From Ureibacillus sp. FSL W7-1570 (GTDB lineage: Bacteria > Bacillota > Bacilli > Bacillales_A > Planococcaceae), in the NCBI RefSeq assembly GCF_038593265.1, contig NZ_CP151979.1:1054001-1118000 (forward strand): DNA of 64,000 bases. The letters are read 5' to 3'. Positions 10,100 through 19,295 of the stretch are shown here, piece by piece. The notes beneath the pieces are model-generated. The model was given only the letters and a program-made list of their open reading frames with translations, was not told the DNA's origin and did not search any database. The translations under genes were made by a program, and so were the position numbers. Positions within the stretch are counted from its first letter, which is position 1. Each line of letters opens with the position of its first letter.

Positions 10100-11371
10100 T
10101 TAACTTAATTGTTGTTTTAAGAAATTAACAATTTCATTGATTTGGACTTTTTCTTGATTGCCGGTTTCCATATGTTTCACTACCACTATGCCTTCTTCAA
10201 GCTCTTCCTCGCCAATGATGACAACAAATTTCGCTTGCAGACGGTCCGCGGATTTCATTTGCGCTTTCATTTTGCGCATCATGTAGTCCATATCCGCCGA
10301 AATCCCTTTTAACCGGAAGGAGCTGATAAGTTCCACCGCTTTCAGTTTCGCTTCATCTCCAAGGGCAACGATGTAGGCATCAAGCCCATCATTGACTTCC
10401 AATTCCACACCCTCTGCTTCCAAAGCGAGGAGCAACCGTTCAATGGATAAGGCAAATCCGATTCCCGGAACACTTGGCCCTCCGATTTCTTCCACAAGGC
10501 CATTATATCTTCCGCCTCCGCATAAGGTTGTAATGGCGCCAAATCCTTCTGCAGTGCTCATAATTTCAAAGGCGGTATGGTTGTAATAATCCAATCCGCG
10601 CACCAGATTTGGATCAACCTCATATTCGATGCCCAATACATCCAAATACTTTTTCACTTGATCAAAATACTCTTTTGATGGCGGTGTCAAATAATCCGTC
10701 AATTTCGGAGCTGTTTCCATCAGTGGATGCTCCCGGTCCACTTTGCAGTCCAAAATGCGCAATGGATTTTTTTCCAATCGGTTTTTACAGTCATCGCAAA
10801 ATTCATGGATGCTTGGTTTGAAATGGTTGATGAGCGCTGTTCTGTGGGCATCTCTCGTTTCTTTGTCCCCTAAAGAATTGATGACCAATTTTAAATCTTT
10901 TAATCCCAATGTTTGATAAATATCCATTGCAAATGAGATGATTTCCGCATCGATGGCAGGATCTGCGCTTCCGATGGCTTCAACGCCAAATTGTACAAAC
11001 TGGCGGTATCGTCCTGCCTGCTGACGCTCATAGCGGAACATCGGCCCCATGTATGACAGTTTCACCGGCTGTTCCGGAGCACCATACATTTTATGTTCCA
11101 CATAGGCGCGAACCGTGGAAGCTGTTCCTTCCGGCCGCAATGTCAATGAACGGCCGCCCCGGTCTTCAAAGGTATACATTTCCTTTTGAACGATATCCGT
11201 CGTATCCCCTACACTCCGTTGAAAAAGTTCCGTATGTTCAAAGATTGGTGTCCGTATTTCTTTATATCGATAAACACGTGCCAATTCCCGTAAAACGGAC
11301 TCGATTTTTTGCCACTTTGGCGTTTGTTCCGGCAAAATATCCTGTGTTCCTCTAGGTACTTTAAAAGCCAT
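10100..11371 (-). CDS. hisS: Histidyl-tRNA synthetase
   Basis: A class II synthetase charging tRNA His. The 423-residue product starts [16 protein letters not shown] with GGAAGGAGA upstream of the ATG at 11371. It has motif 2 [17 protein letters not shown] near residue 110, the histidine-specific [13 protein letters not shown] near 257, motif 3 [15 protein letters not shown] near 310, and the C-terminal anticodon domain. It is the first gene of hisS-aspS and is controlled by the T-box at 11401-11676. A longer upstream frame lies inside that leader and is not coding. Confidence 0.97.
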   Translation of the reverse strand: MAFKVPRGTQDILPEQTPKWQKIESVLRELARVYRYKEIRTPIFEHTELFQRSVGDTTDIVQKEMYTFEDRGGRSLTLRPEGTASTVRAYVEHKMYGAPEQPVKLSYMGPMFRYERQQAGRYRQFVQFGVEAIGSADPAIDAEIISFAMDIYQTLGLKDLKLVINSLGDKETRDAHRTALINHFKPSIHEFCDDCKNRLEKNPLRILDCKVDREHPLMETAPKLTDYLTPPSKEYFDQVKKYLDVLGIEYEVDPNLVRGLDYYNHTAFEIMSTAEGFGAITTLCGGGRYNGLVEEIGGPSVPGIGFALSIERLLLALEAEGVELEVNDGLDAYIVALGDEAKLKAVELISSFRLKGISADMDYMMRKMKAQMKSADRLQAKFVVIIGEEELEEGIVVVKHMETGNQEKVQINEIVNFLKQQLS

Positions 11372-11400
11372 TTTGTATCTCCTTCCTGCAAACAAAATTT

Positions 11401-11676
11401 GGAACAAAAAAATGCTCTCATCCCTCATTACAAGGGACGAAAGCATATCACTTCCGCGGTTCCACCCTAGTTGACGTGCAGCATACACGTCCACTCAATA
11501 CGGATAACGGCCGTTTCCGTTTTTCCCTACTCATTTTCAGGAAAAAGCCTCTCAAGTGTTCTTCACAAAAACCGTCAGTAGGAAAGATTTCAGCCTATGT
11601 CTTTCCCTCTCTGGACTTCAGGCAATTGCTACTCTCTTGGTCATGGGCTTTCGACAACATTTTCACATTACTTTTT
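11401..11676 (-). promoter_or_regulatory. T-box leader of hisS-aspS, histidine specifier CAC
   Basis: The minus strand carries the T-box AGGGTGGAACCGCGG (11454-11468), a stem I with AGAGAG and a GGCTGAAA distal loop, and a terminator hairpin at 11406-11446 followed by T7. Folding stem I by eye puts GAA-CAC-TTGAG opposite the AGTA bulge, so the specifier codon is probably CAC (His) at 11556-11558. Uncharged tRNA His would favour the antiterminator and allow hisS-aspS expression. The specifier is my reading, not a computed fold. Confidence 0.92.
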
Positions 11677-11705
11677 ATCATAATTGTGGAATGAAAAGTT
11701 GTCAA
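11677..11705 (-). promoter_or_regulatory. Sigma-A promoter of hisS-aspS
   Basis: On the minus strand a perfect TTGACA (11700-11705) and TATGAT (11677-11682) are separated by 17 bases, immediately upstream of the T-box leader. Confidence 0.8.
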
Positions 11706-11791
11706 CCATTTTCAAAAAAGTATAGATTTATGCCACACATACATTTTACAATAAAAAAGAGAATTCAACATTTATTGTCATTGAAAGTTGG

Positions 11792-13330
11792 ATGTTTATG
11801 AAGCGAACATTATTTTTTCTCTGCATCATGCTAATCGTTACAAGCTTAACTACATATCTTCCATCCTTTGTTTCAGCGGACAATAAAGAAAACCGCATTG
11901 TCCATGCTGAAAAATTGCATTTGCGGGAAGGTCCCGGTTTATCCTACCCAATCCTCGATACCCTTGAACAAAATGAAAAGTTGAAGGTGTTGGATTCCGA
12001 GGGGGATTGGCTTTACGTCGAAACCGGCGGGAAGAAAGGCTGGGTGGCTTCCTGGTTGACACAAAAAGAGCAAAATCGGGATGCAAAAAAATATGCGGTT
12101 ATCCAAGTCGATCACTTAAATATTCGGCTGGAACCATCCCTTGATTCTCCAGTGATCGGACAACTATTTACAGGAGAGCAGGTGGCCGTGCAAGACGAGA
12201 GGGATCAATGGGTTCAAATCCAGTATCAGCAATCCACCGGTTGGGTTTCTTCGGATTTTATTACGATAAAAGAAGAAAAGTATGAAGAAAGCAATAACGC
12301 GACTGAAGAACCCGAAAGAATCGAAGCAGAGGAAGCGGATCATTTCACAATCACCGTCGATGCGGTCATCGTGCGAAAAAAACCGAATTTAAAATCGAAA
12401 AAACTGGGTATTGCGAATAAAGGCGAGGAATATACAGTCCTGGATCGGGATCACCATTGGCTTCAAATCGATTTTCACGGCAAAAAAGGATGGATTTACA
12501 GCTTTTACGGATCTTTTGACTCGGCAGCAAAGGATGAAGACAATCAATCGAATCGGATTACAATCATTTACAATGGTACAAATATCCGAGAAGAACCCAG
12601 CACTTCATCCAATGTGTTAATGAATGCCCAAGCCGGTGAGCAATATGATGTCATAACCGTAGATGGCGATTGGTACAAAATTCAGCTTCCGAATGATGAA
12701 ATCGGGTATGTGGCTGGTTGGGTCGTTTCCACCAATGGACAACCACAATTGGAGGAAAAGAAAGAGAAACGGAAAAAAGGGACATTGAATGGTGTTACCA
12801 TCGTGCTTGACCCTGGACATGGCGGGAACGACCAGGGAACCGCCGGACTCCGAAACACCATTGAAAAAGAAATCACTTTAAAAACCGCTGAACTGTTAAG
12901 ATCCAAATTGCAGCAAGCGGGGGCAAACGTGTATTTAACCCGGGAATCCGATGTGTACGTCGGGCTCCAAAAGAGGGTGGCAATGGCCCATCAGCAGGCG
13001 GCGGACGCCTTCATCAGCATCCATTATGATGCCAGTGAAGACCGCACCATCTCGGGATTTACAACCTATTATTACCACTCTTATCAGGAATCCCTTGCCC
13101 AATATGTGCACGAAGGGGTGGCAAAGCAGTTGTCATTGCGTGACCGTGGCGTGCAGAAAGGGAATTATTTAGTCTTGAGGGAAAATAAACAAAATGCCGT
13201 TTTGCTGGAGTTGGGCTATTTAAGCAATCCTGGCGAAGAGAAAGTGATCAATACAGACCGCTTCCGTGAACAGGCAACCATGGGCATTTATGAAGGAATA
13301 TTAAAATATTTTGATGATCAGTTAAAATAA
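11792..13330 (+). CDS. yrvJ: Secreted N-acetylmuramoyl-L-alanine amidase with four SH3b repeats
   Basis: A 512-residue exported cell-wall hydrolase. It begins with a signal peptide (MKRTLFFLCIMLIVTS then a hydrophobic stretch, cut probably near VSA-D), then has four bacterial SH3 repeats at about 35-95, 105-160, 188-245 and 255-310, each with an N/LxxR-E-P core, a KEKRKKG linker, and an Amidase_3 domain from about 330. Zinc and catalytic residues are visible in LDPGHGGND, the ISIHYDA strand and LLELGYLSN. The start is either the ATG at 11792 or the one at 11798; neither has a strong ribosome site. The position next to hisS matches B. subtilis yrvJ. Confidence 0.93.
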   Translation: MFMKRTLFFLCIMLIVTSLTTYLPSFVSADNKENRIVHAEKLHLREGPGLSYPILDTLEQNEKLKVLDSEGDWLYVETGGKKGWVASWLTQKEQNRDAKKYAVIQVDHLNIRLEPSLDSPVIGQLFTGEQVAVQDERDQWVQIQYQQSTGWVSSDFITIKEEKYEESNNATEEPERIEAEEADHFTITVDAVIVRKKPNLKSKKLGIANKGEEYTVLDRDHHWLQIDFHGKKGWIYSFYGSFDSAAKDEDNQSNRITIIYNGTNIREEPSTSSNVLMNAQAGEQYDVITVDGDWYKIQLPNDEIGYVAGWVVSTNGQPQLEEKKEKRKKGTLNGVTIVLDPGHGGNDQGTAGLRNTIEKEITLKTAELLRSKLQQAGANVYLTRESDVYVGLQKRVAMAHQQAADAFISIHYDASEDRTISGFTTYYYHSYQESLAQYVHEGVAKQLSLRDRGVQKGNYLVLRENKQNAVLLELGYLSNPGEEKVINTDRFREQATMGIYEGILKYFDDQLK

Positions 13331-13361
13331 AAAAGTACGAAGTAGATTCGCACTTTTTTAT
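13329..13361 (+). terminator. Intrinsic terminator after the amidase gene
   Basis: An AAAAAAGT..GAA arm pairs with TTC..ACTTTTTT around a short loop, directly after the amidase stop codon. Confidence 0.75.
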
Positions 13362-13394
13362 TTTTGGCATTCTCCTTCTCACTTTTTATGGTGA

Positions 13395-13440
13395 AAAAGA
13401 TAAAGCTGCCCGGAAAAGAACTTTCCAAGCAGCCTTTTTA
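13395..13440 (-). terminator. Intrinsic terminator after dtd
   Basis: On the minus strand GGCTGCTTGGAAAG pairs with CTTTTCCGGGCAGC and is followed by TTTATCTTTTT. It lies immediately downstream of the dtd stop codon and ends the relA-dtd unit. Confidence 0.75.
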
Positions 13441-13442
13441 TA

Positions 13443-13883
13443 TTACTTTGATTCCAGAATGATTGTCACCGGGCCATCATTGACAAGGGACACTTCCATC
13501 ATGGCACCGAAAATGCCCGTTGCCACTTTTAACCCTTGTTCCCGCAATGCTTCATTAAAAGCGTTCCATAGGGGTTCCGCCTGCTCCGGCCGGGCAGCTT
13601 CCACAAAGCTCGGCCTTCTCCCCTTTTTCGTTTCAGCATACAAAGTGAATTGGGAGACGGATAAAATTTCCCCTCCATGCTCTTTAATGGAATGGTTCAT
13701 TTTCCCTTGTTCATCTTCCCAAAGACGGATTTCCGCCACTTTCTTCGCTAAATAGTTCGCATCGTCCATTGTATCCGAATGGGTAATGCCGACAAGCAAT
13801 ACATATCCTTTTTCGATTTGCCCTGTCACTTTTCCATCCACTGTCACTTTTGCTTCTTTGCTGCGTTGCAAAACAACTCTCAT
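13443..13883 (-). CDS. dtd: D-aminoacyl-tRNA deacylase
   Basis: DTD removes D-amino acids, and glycine from mis-charged tRNA Ala, from tRNAs. The 146-residue protein starts [13 protein letters not shown] and has the cross-subunit active-site motifs [10 protein letters not shown] near residue 78 and NDGPVTI near the C-terminus, the latter holding the conserved Gly-cisPro. The ATG at 13883 has GAGGTG upstream and gives the usual family length; a start four codons earlier would overlap the ribosome site. It follows relA by 22 bases, as in B. subtilis. Confidence 0.96.
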   Translation of the reverse strand: MRVVLQRSKEAKVTVDGKVTGQIEKGYVLLVGITHSDTMDDANYLAKKVAEIRLWEDEQGKMNHSIKEHGGEILSVSQFTLYAETKKGRRPSFVEAARPEQAEPLWNAFNEALREQGLKVATGIFGAMMEVSLVNDGPVTIILESK

Positions 13884-13905
13884 CGACAAACACACCTCAA
13901 AACGA

Positions 13906-16101
13906 CTAATTTATCACCCGTTGCACAGAATAAATATCCGGCATTTGTTTTATTTTTTCAACCACTTTATGCAATACGGAAATGTTCGAAATTGCCAAAG
14001 TCAAATGAAGCGTTGCAATCTTATCATGGGCCGCGCGACCGGAAACCGCCAAAATATTCACTTTCGTTTCTGTCACGGCATGCATGACGTCATTTAAAAT
14101 TCCAGGCCGGTCAAATGCGGAAATTTCAATATCGACAGGATATTCTTTTTTCATGGATGTGTCGCTATGTTCCCATTCCACTTCAATCAAACGGTCTTCA
14201 CAGCCGGATTGCACGTTCGGACAATCTTTGCGGTGAACGGAGACCCCCCTGCCTTTTGTAATGAATCCGACGATTTCGTCTCCAGGGACCGGCGTACAGC
14301 ATCGGGATAATCGGACCAATAAATTGTCGATCCCTTTGACAACAACGCCCATTTCCCCGCTGCTTTTCTTCTGTTTCTGGCTTTGCATCTCTTTTTGAAG
14401 TTTTTCAAGAGCTTCTTCCTTTTCACGCTCTCTTCGTTTTTTCTCGGCAAGGCGGTTCACCACCTGCTGAGGAGTGATTCCCCCGACGCCGACCGCAGCA
14501 TATAAATCTTCTTCATTGGCAAAATTCAATTTATTTAAAACCCGTTGCAAATTCTCTTCGGATAGAACTTCTTTTACATCAAATTCTTGGGCTTTTATTT
14601 CTTTTTCAATCAATTCTTTTCCTTTTAGCACATTTTCTTCGCGCAAGTGCTTTTTGAAGAATTGTTTGATTTTGTTTCGCGCCTGGGAACTTTGCGCAAT
14701 TTTCAACCAGTCCCTGCTTGGGCCAAAGGATTGTTTGGATGTCAATATTTCAACAATATCGCCCGTTTTCAGCGGCGTATCAAGAGGCACCATTTTACCA
14801 TTCACTTTGGCGCCGATGGTACGGTTTCCAACCTCCGTATGCACACGATACGCAAAATCGATTGGAACGCTGCCTGCAGGCAATTCAATGACATCCCCTT
14901 TTGGCGTAAACACATAAACCATATCGGAAAATAAATCCAATTTGAGCGCTTCCATAAACTCTTCCGCATTGGAAGATTCGTTTTGGAACTCCAAAATTTC
15001 ACGGAACCAAGTGAGTTTTTGGTCGATGCTTTCCTTATTTGGATTGACCGTTTTCCCTTCTTTATATGCCCAGTGCGCAGCAATCCCGTATTCCGCGATT
15101 TTGTGCATTTCTTTCGTGCGGATTTGCACTTCCAACGGATCCCCATATGGACCAATGACCGTCGTATGAAGGGATTGATACAAGTTCTGTTTCGGCATGG
15201 CGATATAATCTTTGAAACGGCCAGGCATCGGCTTCCAAAGGGTATGAACAATCCCTAAAACCGCATAGCAATCTTTGATGCTATCAACAATGATACGGAC
15301 AGCCAATAAATCATAAATTTCATTGAACTCTTTATTTTGCAGAACCATTTTCCGATAAATACTATAAATATGTTTCGGACGGCCGTAGATTTCTGCTTCA
15401 ATATTGACTTCTTTTAATTGGGAGCGGATTTCTGCCATGACATTTTCCAAATACGCTTCCCGTTCCGTACGTTTTCTTTTCATTAAGCTGACGATTCGAT
15501 AATATTGCTGAGGATTTAAATAGCGGAGAGCCGTATCTTCCAACTCCCATTTCACCTTCGAAATTCCGAGGCGATGGGCAAGAGGAGCGAAAATTTCCAA
15601 CGTTTCTTGGGAAATCCGACGCTGCTTTTCTGCGGATAAATGCTTTAACGTACGCATATTGTGAAGGCGGTCAGCTAATTTAATCAAAATGACACGAATA
15701 TCCTGTGCCATTGCAACAAACATTTTTCGATGATTTTCTGCTTGCTGCTCTTCTTTTGATAAATATTTAATTTTTCCTAATTTTGTGACACCATCGACGA
15801 GCATGGCCACTTCTTCCCCAAACTCGGCCACCAAATCTTCCCGGGTAACCGAAGTATCTTCCACCACATCATGAAGGAAGCCTGCAGCCACCGTTTCCGG
15901 ATCCATTTGGAGATCCGCCAAAATTCCCGCCACTTGAATTGGATGAATGATATATGGTTCTCCCGATTTACGAGTTTGTTCCTTATGCGCTTCTTTTGCC
16001 ACCTCATAAGCTTTTTTCACAAATTCGACGTGCTCATCATTCATATAAGTTTTTACTTTTGCGAATACATCTTCGGGCGTCAAAATTTGCTCCTTCGCCA
16101 T
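13906..16101 (-). CDS. relA: Bifunctional (p)ppGpp synthetase/hydrolase Rel
   Basis: The long RelA/SpoT enzyme that makes and degrades the stringent-response alarmone. The 731-residue protein has the HD hydrolase domain ([10 protein letters not shown] near residue 75, intact HD pair), the synthetase domain (IYSIYRKM near 245, [12 protein letters not shown] near 325), the TGS domain (about 395-455), a zinc-finger/helical region with RCCTPVPGD near 575, and a C-terminal ACT domain (about 655-725). Intact hydrolase residues argue for a bifunctional enzyme. The ATG at 16101 follows AAGGTGG. A frame extension to 16203 lacks a ribosome site. Confidence 0.97.
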   Translation of the reverse strand: MAKEQILTPEDVFAKVKTYMNDEHVEFVKKAYEVAKEAHKEQTRKSGEPYIIHPIQVAGILADLQMDPETVAAGFLHDVVEDTSVTREDLVAEFGEEVAMLVDGVTKLGKIKYLSKEEQQAENHRKMFVAMAQDIRVILIKLADRLHNMRTLKHLSAEKQRRISQETLEIFAPLAHRLGISKVKWELEDTALRYLNPQQYYRIVSLMKRKRTEREAYLENVMAEIRSQLKEVNIEAEIYGRPKHIYSIYRKMVLQNKEFNEIYDLLAVRIIVDSIKDCYAVLGIVHTLWKPMPGRFKDYIAMPKQNLYQSLHTTVIGPYGDPLEVQIRTKEMHKIAEYGIAAHWAYKEGKTVNPNKESIDQKLTWFREILEFQNESSNAEEFMEALKLDLFSDMVYVFTPKGDVIELPAGSVPIDFAYRVHTEVGNRTIGAKVNGKMVPLDTPLKTGDIVEILTSKQSFGPSRDWLKIAQSSQARNKIKQFFKKHLREENVLKGKELIEKEIKAQEFDVKEVLSEENLQRVLNKLNFANEEDLYAAVGVGGITPQQVVNRLAEKKRREREKEEALEKLQKEMQSQKQKKSSGEMGVVVKGIDNLLVRLSRCCTPVPGDEIVGFITKGRGVSVHRKDCPNVQSGCEDRLIEVEWEHSDTSMKKEYPVDIEISAFDRPGILNDVMHAVTETKVNILAVSGRAAHDKIATLHLTLAISNISVLHKVVEKIKQMPDIYSVQRVIN

Positions 16102-16275
16102 GATTTGTCCACCTTCAAAAAATTTTCTGTTTAATAGTATAAGATTAATTTTATAAAAAAAATATATAAAATGTAAAGTCAAGTCTTCGAATATTGCTTT
16201 CAATCAACATTTTAGAATACTGTCGGAATTTGTCAAAATTTTTCTGCTGTAATGGATTTCTTTAAATTATATAGT

Positions 16276-16317
16276 AAAAGAATTCGCACCGCTTTTATTT
16301 CGTGCGAATTCTTCAAT
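16276..16317 (-). terminator. Terminator between apt and relA
   Basis: On the minus strand AAGAATTCGCAC pairs with GTGCGAATTCTT around an AT-rich loop and is followed by TTACTAT. It ends recJ-apt transcription, so relA probably has its own promoter in 16102-16275, an AT-rich stretch in which I see no other feature. Confidence 0.75.
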
Positions 16318-16322
16318 GGAAA

Positions 16323-16835
16323 TCAATATTGGATCAATGTTTTGATAGGATAATTTCCAATTCTTTCGCGGCCATTTAATTCTGTCAGCTCAATGAGAAA
16401 TGCACAACCAACCACTTTGCCTCCAAGTTTTTCAACGATTTGGATCGTTGCATCCACCGTGCCGCCAGTTGCAAGCAAATCATCAATGATTAACACTTTT
16501 TGGCCGGGTGAAACGGCATCTTTGTGCATGGCAAGAACATTCGTCCCATATTCCAAATCATATTCCACACTCACGACTTCCCTTGGCAATTTTCCTGGTT
16601 TACGAACCGGCGCAAAACCGATGTTCAAAGCGTATGCCACTGGGCAGCCGATAATGAATCCCCGCGCTTCCGGTCCAACGATGATTTCCGCTTCGACCTC
16701 TTTTGCAAATTCAACAATTTTGTCAACCGCATATTTGAATGCCGCCCCATTATCCATCAATGGTGTAATATCTTTAAAGCTGATCCCTTCTTTTGGAAAG
16801 TCTTCCACAATCGCAATATATTCTTTTAAATCCAT
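16323..16835 (-). CDS. apt: Adenine phosphoribosyltransferase
   Basis: Salvages adenine to AMP with PRPP. The 170-residue protein has the type I PRTase fold with the adenine/PRPP segment [11 protein letters not shown] near residue 58 and the PRPP loop [13 protein letters not shown] near 115, which holds the two acidic residues. Full length, with AAGGAGG ahead of the ATG. It lies 13 bases after recJ and is followed by a terminator; the recJ-apt-relA order is the same as in B. subtilis. Confidence 0.97.
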   Translation of the reverse strand: MDLKEYIAIVEDFPKEGISFKDITPLMDNGAAFKYAVDKIVEFAKEVEAEIIVGPEARGFIIGCPVAYALNIGFAPVRKPGKLPREVVSVEYDLEYGTNVLAMHKDAVSPGQKVLIIDDLLATGGTVDATIQIVEKLGGKVVGCAFLIELTELNGRERIGNYPIKTLIQY

Positions 16836-16848
16836 TCAAATTTCCTCC

Positions 16849-19170
16849 TTAGGAATATGAAAAATCCTTGATTCGTTCATTAAACCATTGCTTCAACTCA
16901 GAATAAGTGGAATACAAAAACTGTTGTTCCAATTCGATTTGCTGTTTGCGCAATTGATATGTGGCCGCTTCTGCAAGGGAGCGTTTTTCGGCAAATTGAT
17001 TCACTGTAATCAAACCATTTTCTATTGTAACAAAACCGAGTTCAAAAAACACCTTTGTCATAAATTTAATGTTTTCCCCATTCAATCCCAGATGTCTAGA
17101 TAAATGGGGGATATGCTCGTTCAAGTCAACAAATGGACGGCTCTTTAGCAACGTGTAATAATGCGCAAAATGTTTGCGTGTCGGCATCCCGTTAAAGAAC
17201 AGAGAATTTGGTGTATAAAAAAATGCATAAATCCGCTTTGGTTTGACGTTTTCAATCAGCATTTCCATTTCATGAAGCTGTTTTGGCAAGTCCAGTAACA
17301 CCAGATACGGCGAAACGGAATCAGAGATCCCATCCCCGATGAACTGTACGGATGGCAGCATTCCGCGGAAGTACTGGACCGTTTCCTCCCGAAAAGCCAC
17401 AAAGGCAGATTCCATGGGGATCGTTTTCAACAATTGATTCACATTTGCTTTTCCCCGATAATCGAATAATTGCCACTCGGAAGTTTGGACATCCGAAATG
17501 AAAAATTGCGCCTTTTTCCGGCCTTGCCATTCGTTGATTTGCAAATCTCCGGCAACGGACAATTTAACGCCATAAGTGATTTCATTATACAAATGGCCTT
17601 TGTTGAATCCGACCGCATCAATGATTCCATGGGCATTTTCCAGTTCCATTTTAATATGATCTTCGTTCGCCCCGATTTTTCGCATCGATCGGACAGAAAC
17701 TTGCTGAATCGCAAATATCGGCTTTTCAAACCCGACGCCAAAGGGTTTCAATGCCTGCACTTCTTCAATGGCTTCCACCGTAGCCTCACTTAAATCGACC
17801 AGCACATCTATCGACAACTTTGGAGTCAACAATTCTTCGGTCAAACATTCCGATGCTTGCTGATGGAGACGATTCCGCAATTCATCGATATTGTCAACGG
17901 ATAATGTCATCCCGGCAGCCATCGGGTGGCCCCCAAAATGAGGGAGAATATCCCGGTTTTTCGCAAGTTCATTGTAAAGATGGAATCCGTCGATGCTTCT
18001 TGCGGAGCCTTTCGCAAGGCCGGTCTCCGGATCGATGGATAAGACAATCGTTGGTTTGTAATATTTCTCCACCAAACGGGAAGCAACAATCCCAATGACG
18101 CCCGCATGCCACCCTTCCTTTGCAACGACCAGCACTAAGGAGTTCCCTATTTCAGGATTGTTTTCAATGATCTCAATGGCTTCTTTGGTTATCTCATTGA
18201 CAAAGTCTTTCCGTTCATTATTTTTTTGATTTAATAATTTTGCACCAACCGCAGCGCTTTGCATATCCTCACTCATTAAAAATTCCACGCCGGGTTTTGC
18301 ATCATCCAAACGGCCAATCGCATTTAAACGGGGGCCAAAATAAAATCCGATGACCTCTTCATCGATTTCATGCTGTTTCACACCTGAGACCTCACATAAT
18401 GCCTGAACCCATGGCCGGTTTGAATGCCGGATATATTCAATCCCCTTTTTTGCAAGGTACCGATTTTCCCCTCTCAATGGCACCAAATCCGCAATGGTAC
18501 CAATTGCCACATACTCGAATAAATGTTCAGGCACTTCTCCATATAAAGCGTGAGCCAGTTTAAATGCCACTCCTACCCCCGCCAATTCGCCAAAAGGATA
18601 ATGCCCTTCCGGAATTCTCGGATGAACGATAACGTCTGCAGGTGGAAGCTCATCCCCCGGTTCATGATGGTCCGTTACAATGACATCCATGCCAAGCTCT
18701 TTCGCCAGCCGAATCGGTTCAATCCCGCTAATCCCATTATCGACGGTAATAATCAATTGAATTCCATTTTCATGGGCCTTTCTGAACAATTCTTCATGCG
18801 GGCCGTAGCCATGGACAAAGCGGTTCGGGATTTCGTAGTCAACATCCGCTCCCAAATCAAGCAGCACATTGAGCATGACCGTTGTACTTGTAATACCGTC
18901 TGCATCATAATCTCCGTAGATCAATATTTTTTCTCCCCGTTCCAGGGCGAGCTCAATGCGTTCCACCGCTTCTTTCATTCCCGATAACAAATAAGGGTTA
19001 TGTAAATGATCGTCATCTGTATAGAAAATATCCTTCGCTTCATCAATATTTTGGACTCTTGAAGCCAATATTTTTGCAGCTAAACTGGAAATGTCCAATT
19101 CCTTTTGAAGTTGTTGAACAAACATTTCATCGGGTCTCTGAATCTTCCACGTTTTCGTAGACTCTATCAT
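16849..19170 (-). CDS. recJ: Single-strand-specific 5'-3' exonuclease RecJ
   Basis: A DHH-family nuclease used in recombination and repair. The 773-residue product has DHH motifs YGDYDADGITST near residue 88, TVDNGISG near 142 and VTDHHEPG near 163, the DHHA1 motif GGHPMAAGMTL near 410, an OB-fold region, and the extra C-terminal domain found in Bacillus RecJ. The ATG at 19170 is chosen because GAGGAAG lies 8 bases upstream; an upstream ATG at 19212 has no ribosome site. It sits between secDF, whose terminator precedes it, and apt. Confidence 0.96.
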   Translation of the reverse strand: MIESTKTWKIQRPDEMFVQQLQKELDISSLAAKILASRVQNIDEAKDIFYTDDDHLHNPYLLSGMKEAVERIELALERGEKILIYGDYDADGITSTTVMLNVLLDLGADVDYEIPNRFVHGYGPHEELFRKAHENGIQLIITVDNGISGIEPIRLAKELGMDVIVTDHHEPGDELPPADVIVHPRIPEGHYPFGELAGVGVAFKLAHALYGEVPEHLFEYVAIGTIADLVPLRGENRYLAKKGIEYIRHSNRPWVQALCEVSGVKQHEIDEEVIGFYFGPRLNAIGRLDDAKPGVEFLMSEDMQSAAVGAKLLNQKNNERKDFVNEITKEAIEIIENNPEIGNSLVLVVAKEGWHAGVIGIVASRLVEKYYKPTIVLSIDPETGLAKGSARSIDGFHLYNELAKNRDILPHFGGHPMAAGMTLSVDNIDELRNRLHQQASECLTEELLTPKLSIDVLVDLSEATVEAIEEVQALKPFGVGFEKPIFAIQQVSVRSMRKIGANEDHIKMELENAHGIIDAVGFNKGHLYNEITYGVKLSVAGDLQINEWQGRKKAQFFISDVQTSEWQLFDYRGKANVNQLLKTIPMESAFVAFREETVQYFRGMLPSVQFIGDGISDSVSPYLVLLDLPKQLHEMEMLIENVKPKRIYAFFYTPNSLFFNGMPTRKHFAHYYTLLKSRPFVDLNEHIPHLSRHLGLNGENIKFMTKVFFELGFVTIENGLITVNQFAEKRSLAEAATYQLRKQQIELEQQFLYSTYSELKQWFNERIKDFSYS

Positions 19171-19248
19171 TTTCCTCACTTCCTCACGAAGTTCATTATA
19201 CCGAAATTTCAATAGAATTGGATATGAATTTTATAGAAGCCGGCAGAC

Positions 19249-19284
19249 AAAAAAAGATGCTCCCAAAGTACGGGAGCATCTTAT
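19249..19284 (-). terminator. Terminator after secDF
   Basis: On the minus strand GATGCTCCC pairs with GGGAGCATC around CGTACTTT, followed by T7. It lies just after the secDF stop codon. Confidence 0.9.
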
Positions 19285-19295
19285 TCAAACGGTCA

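Noticed and set aside
11372-11494. Upstream extension of hisS
   Set aside because: It translates the T-box leader, including the terminator.
14474-15258. Several plus-strand frames opposite relA
   Set aside because: They are antisense shadows; the minus strand encodes an intact Rel protein across the whole stretch.
16102-16203. Upstream extension of relA
   Set aside because: AT-rich translation without a ribosome site; AAGGTGG before the ATG at 16101 is decisive.
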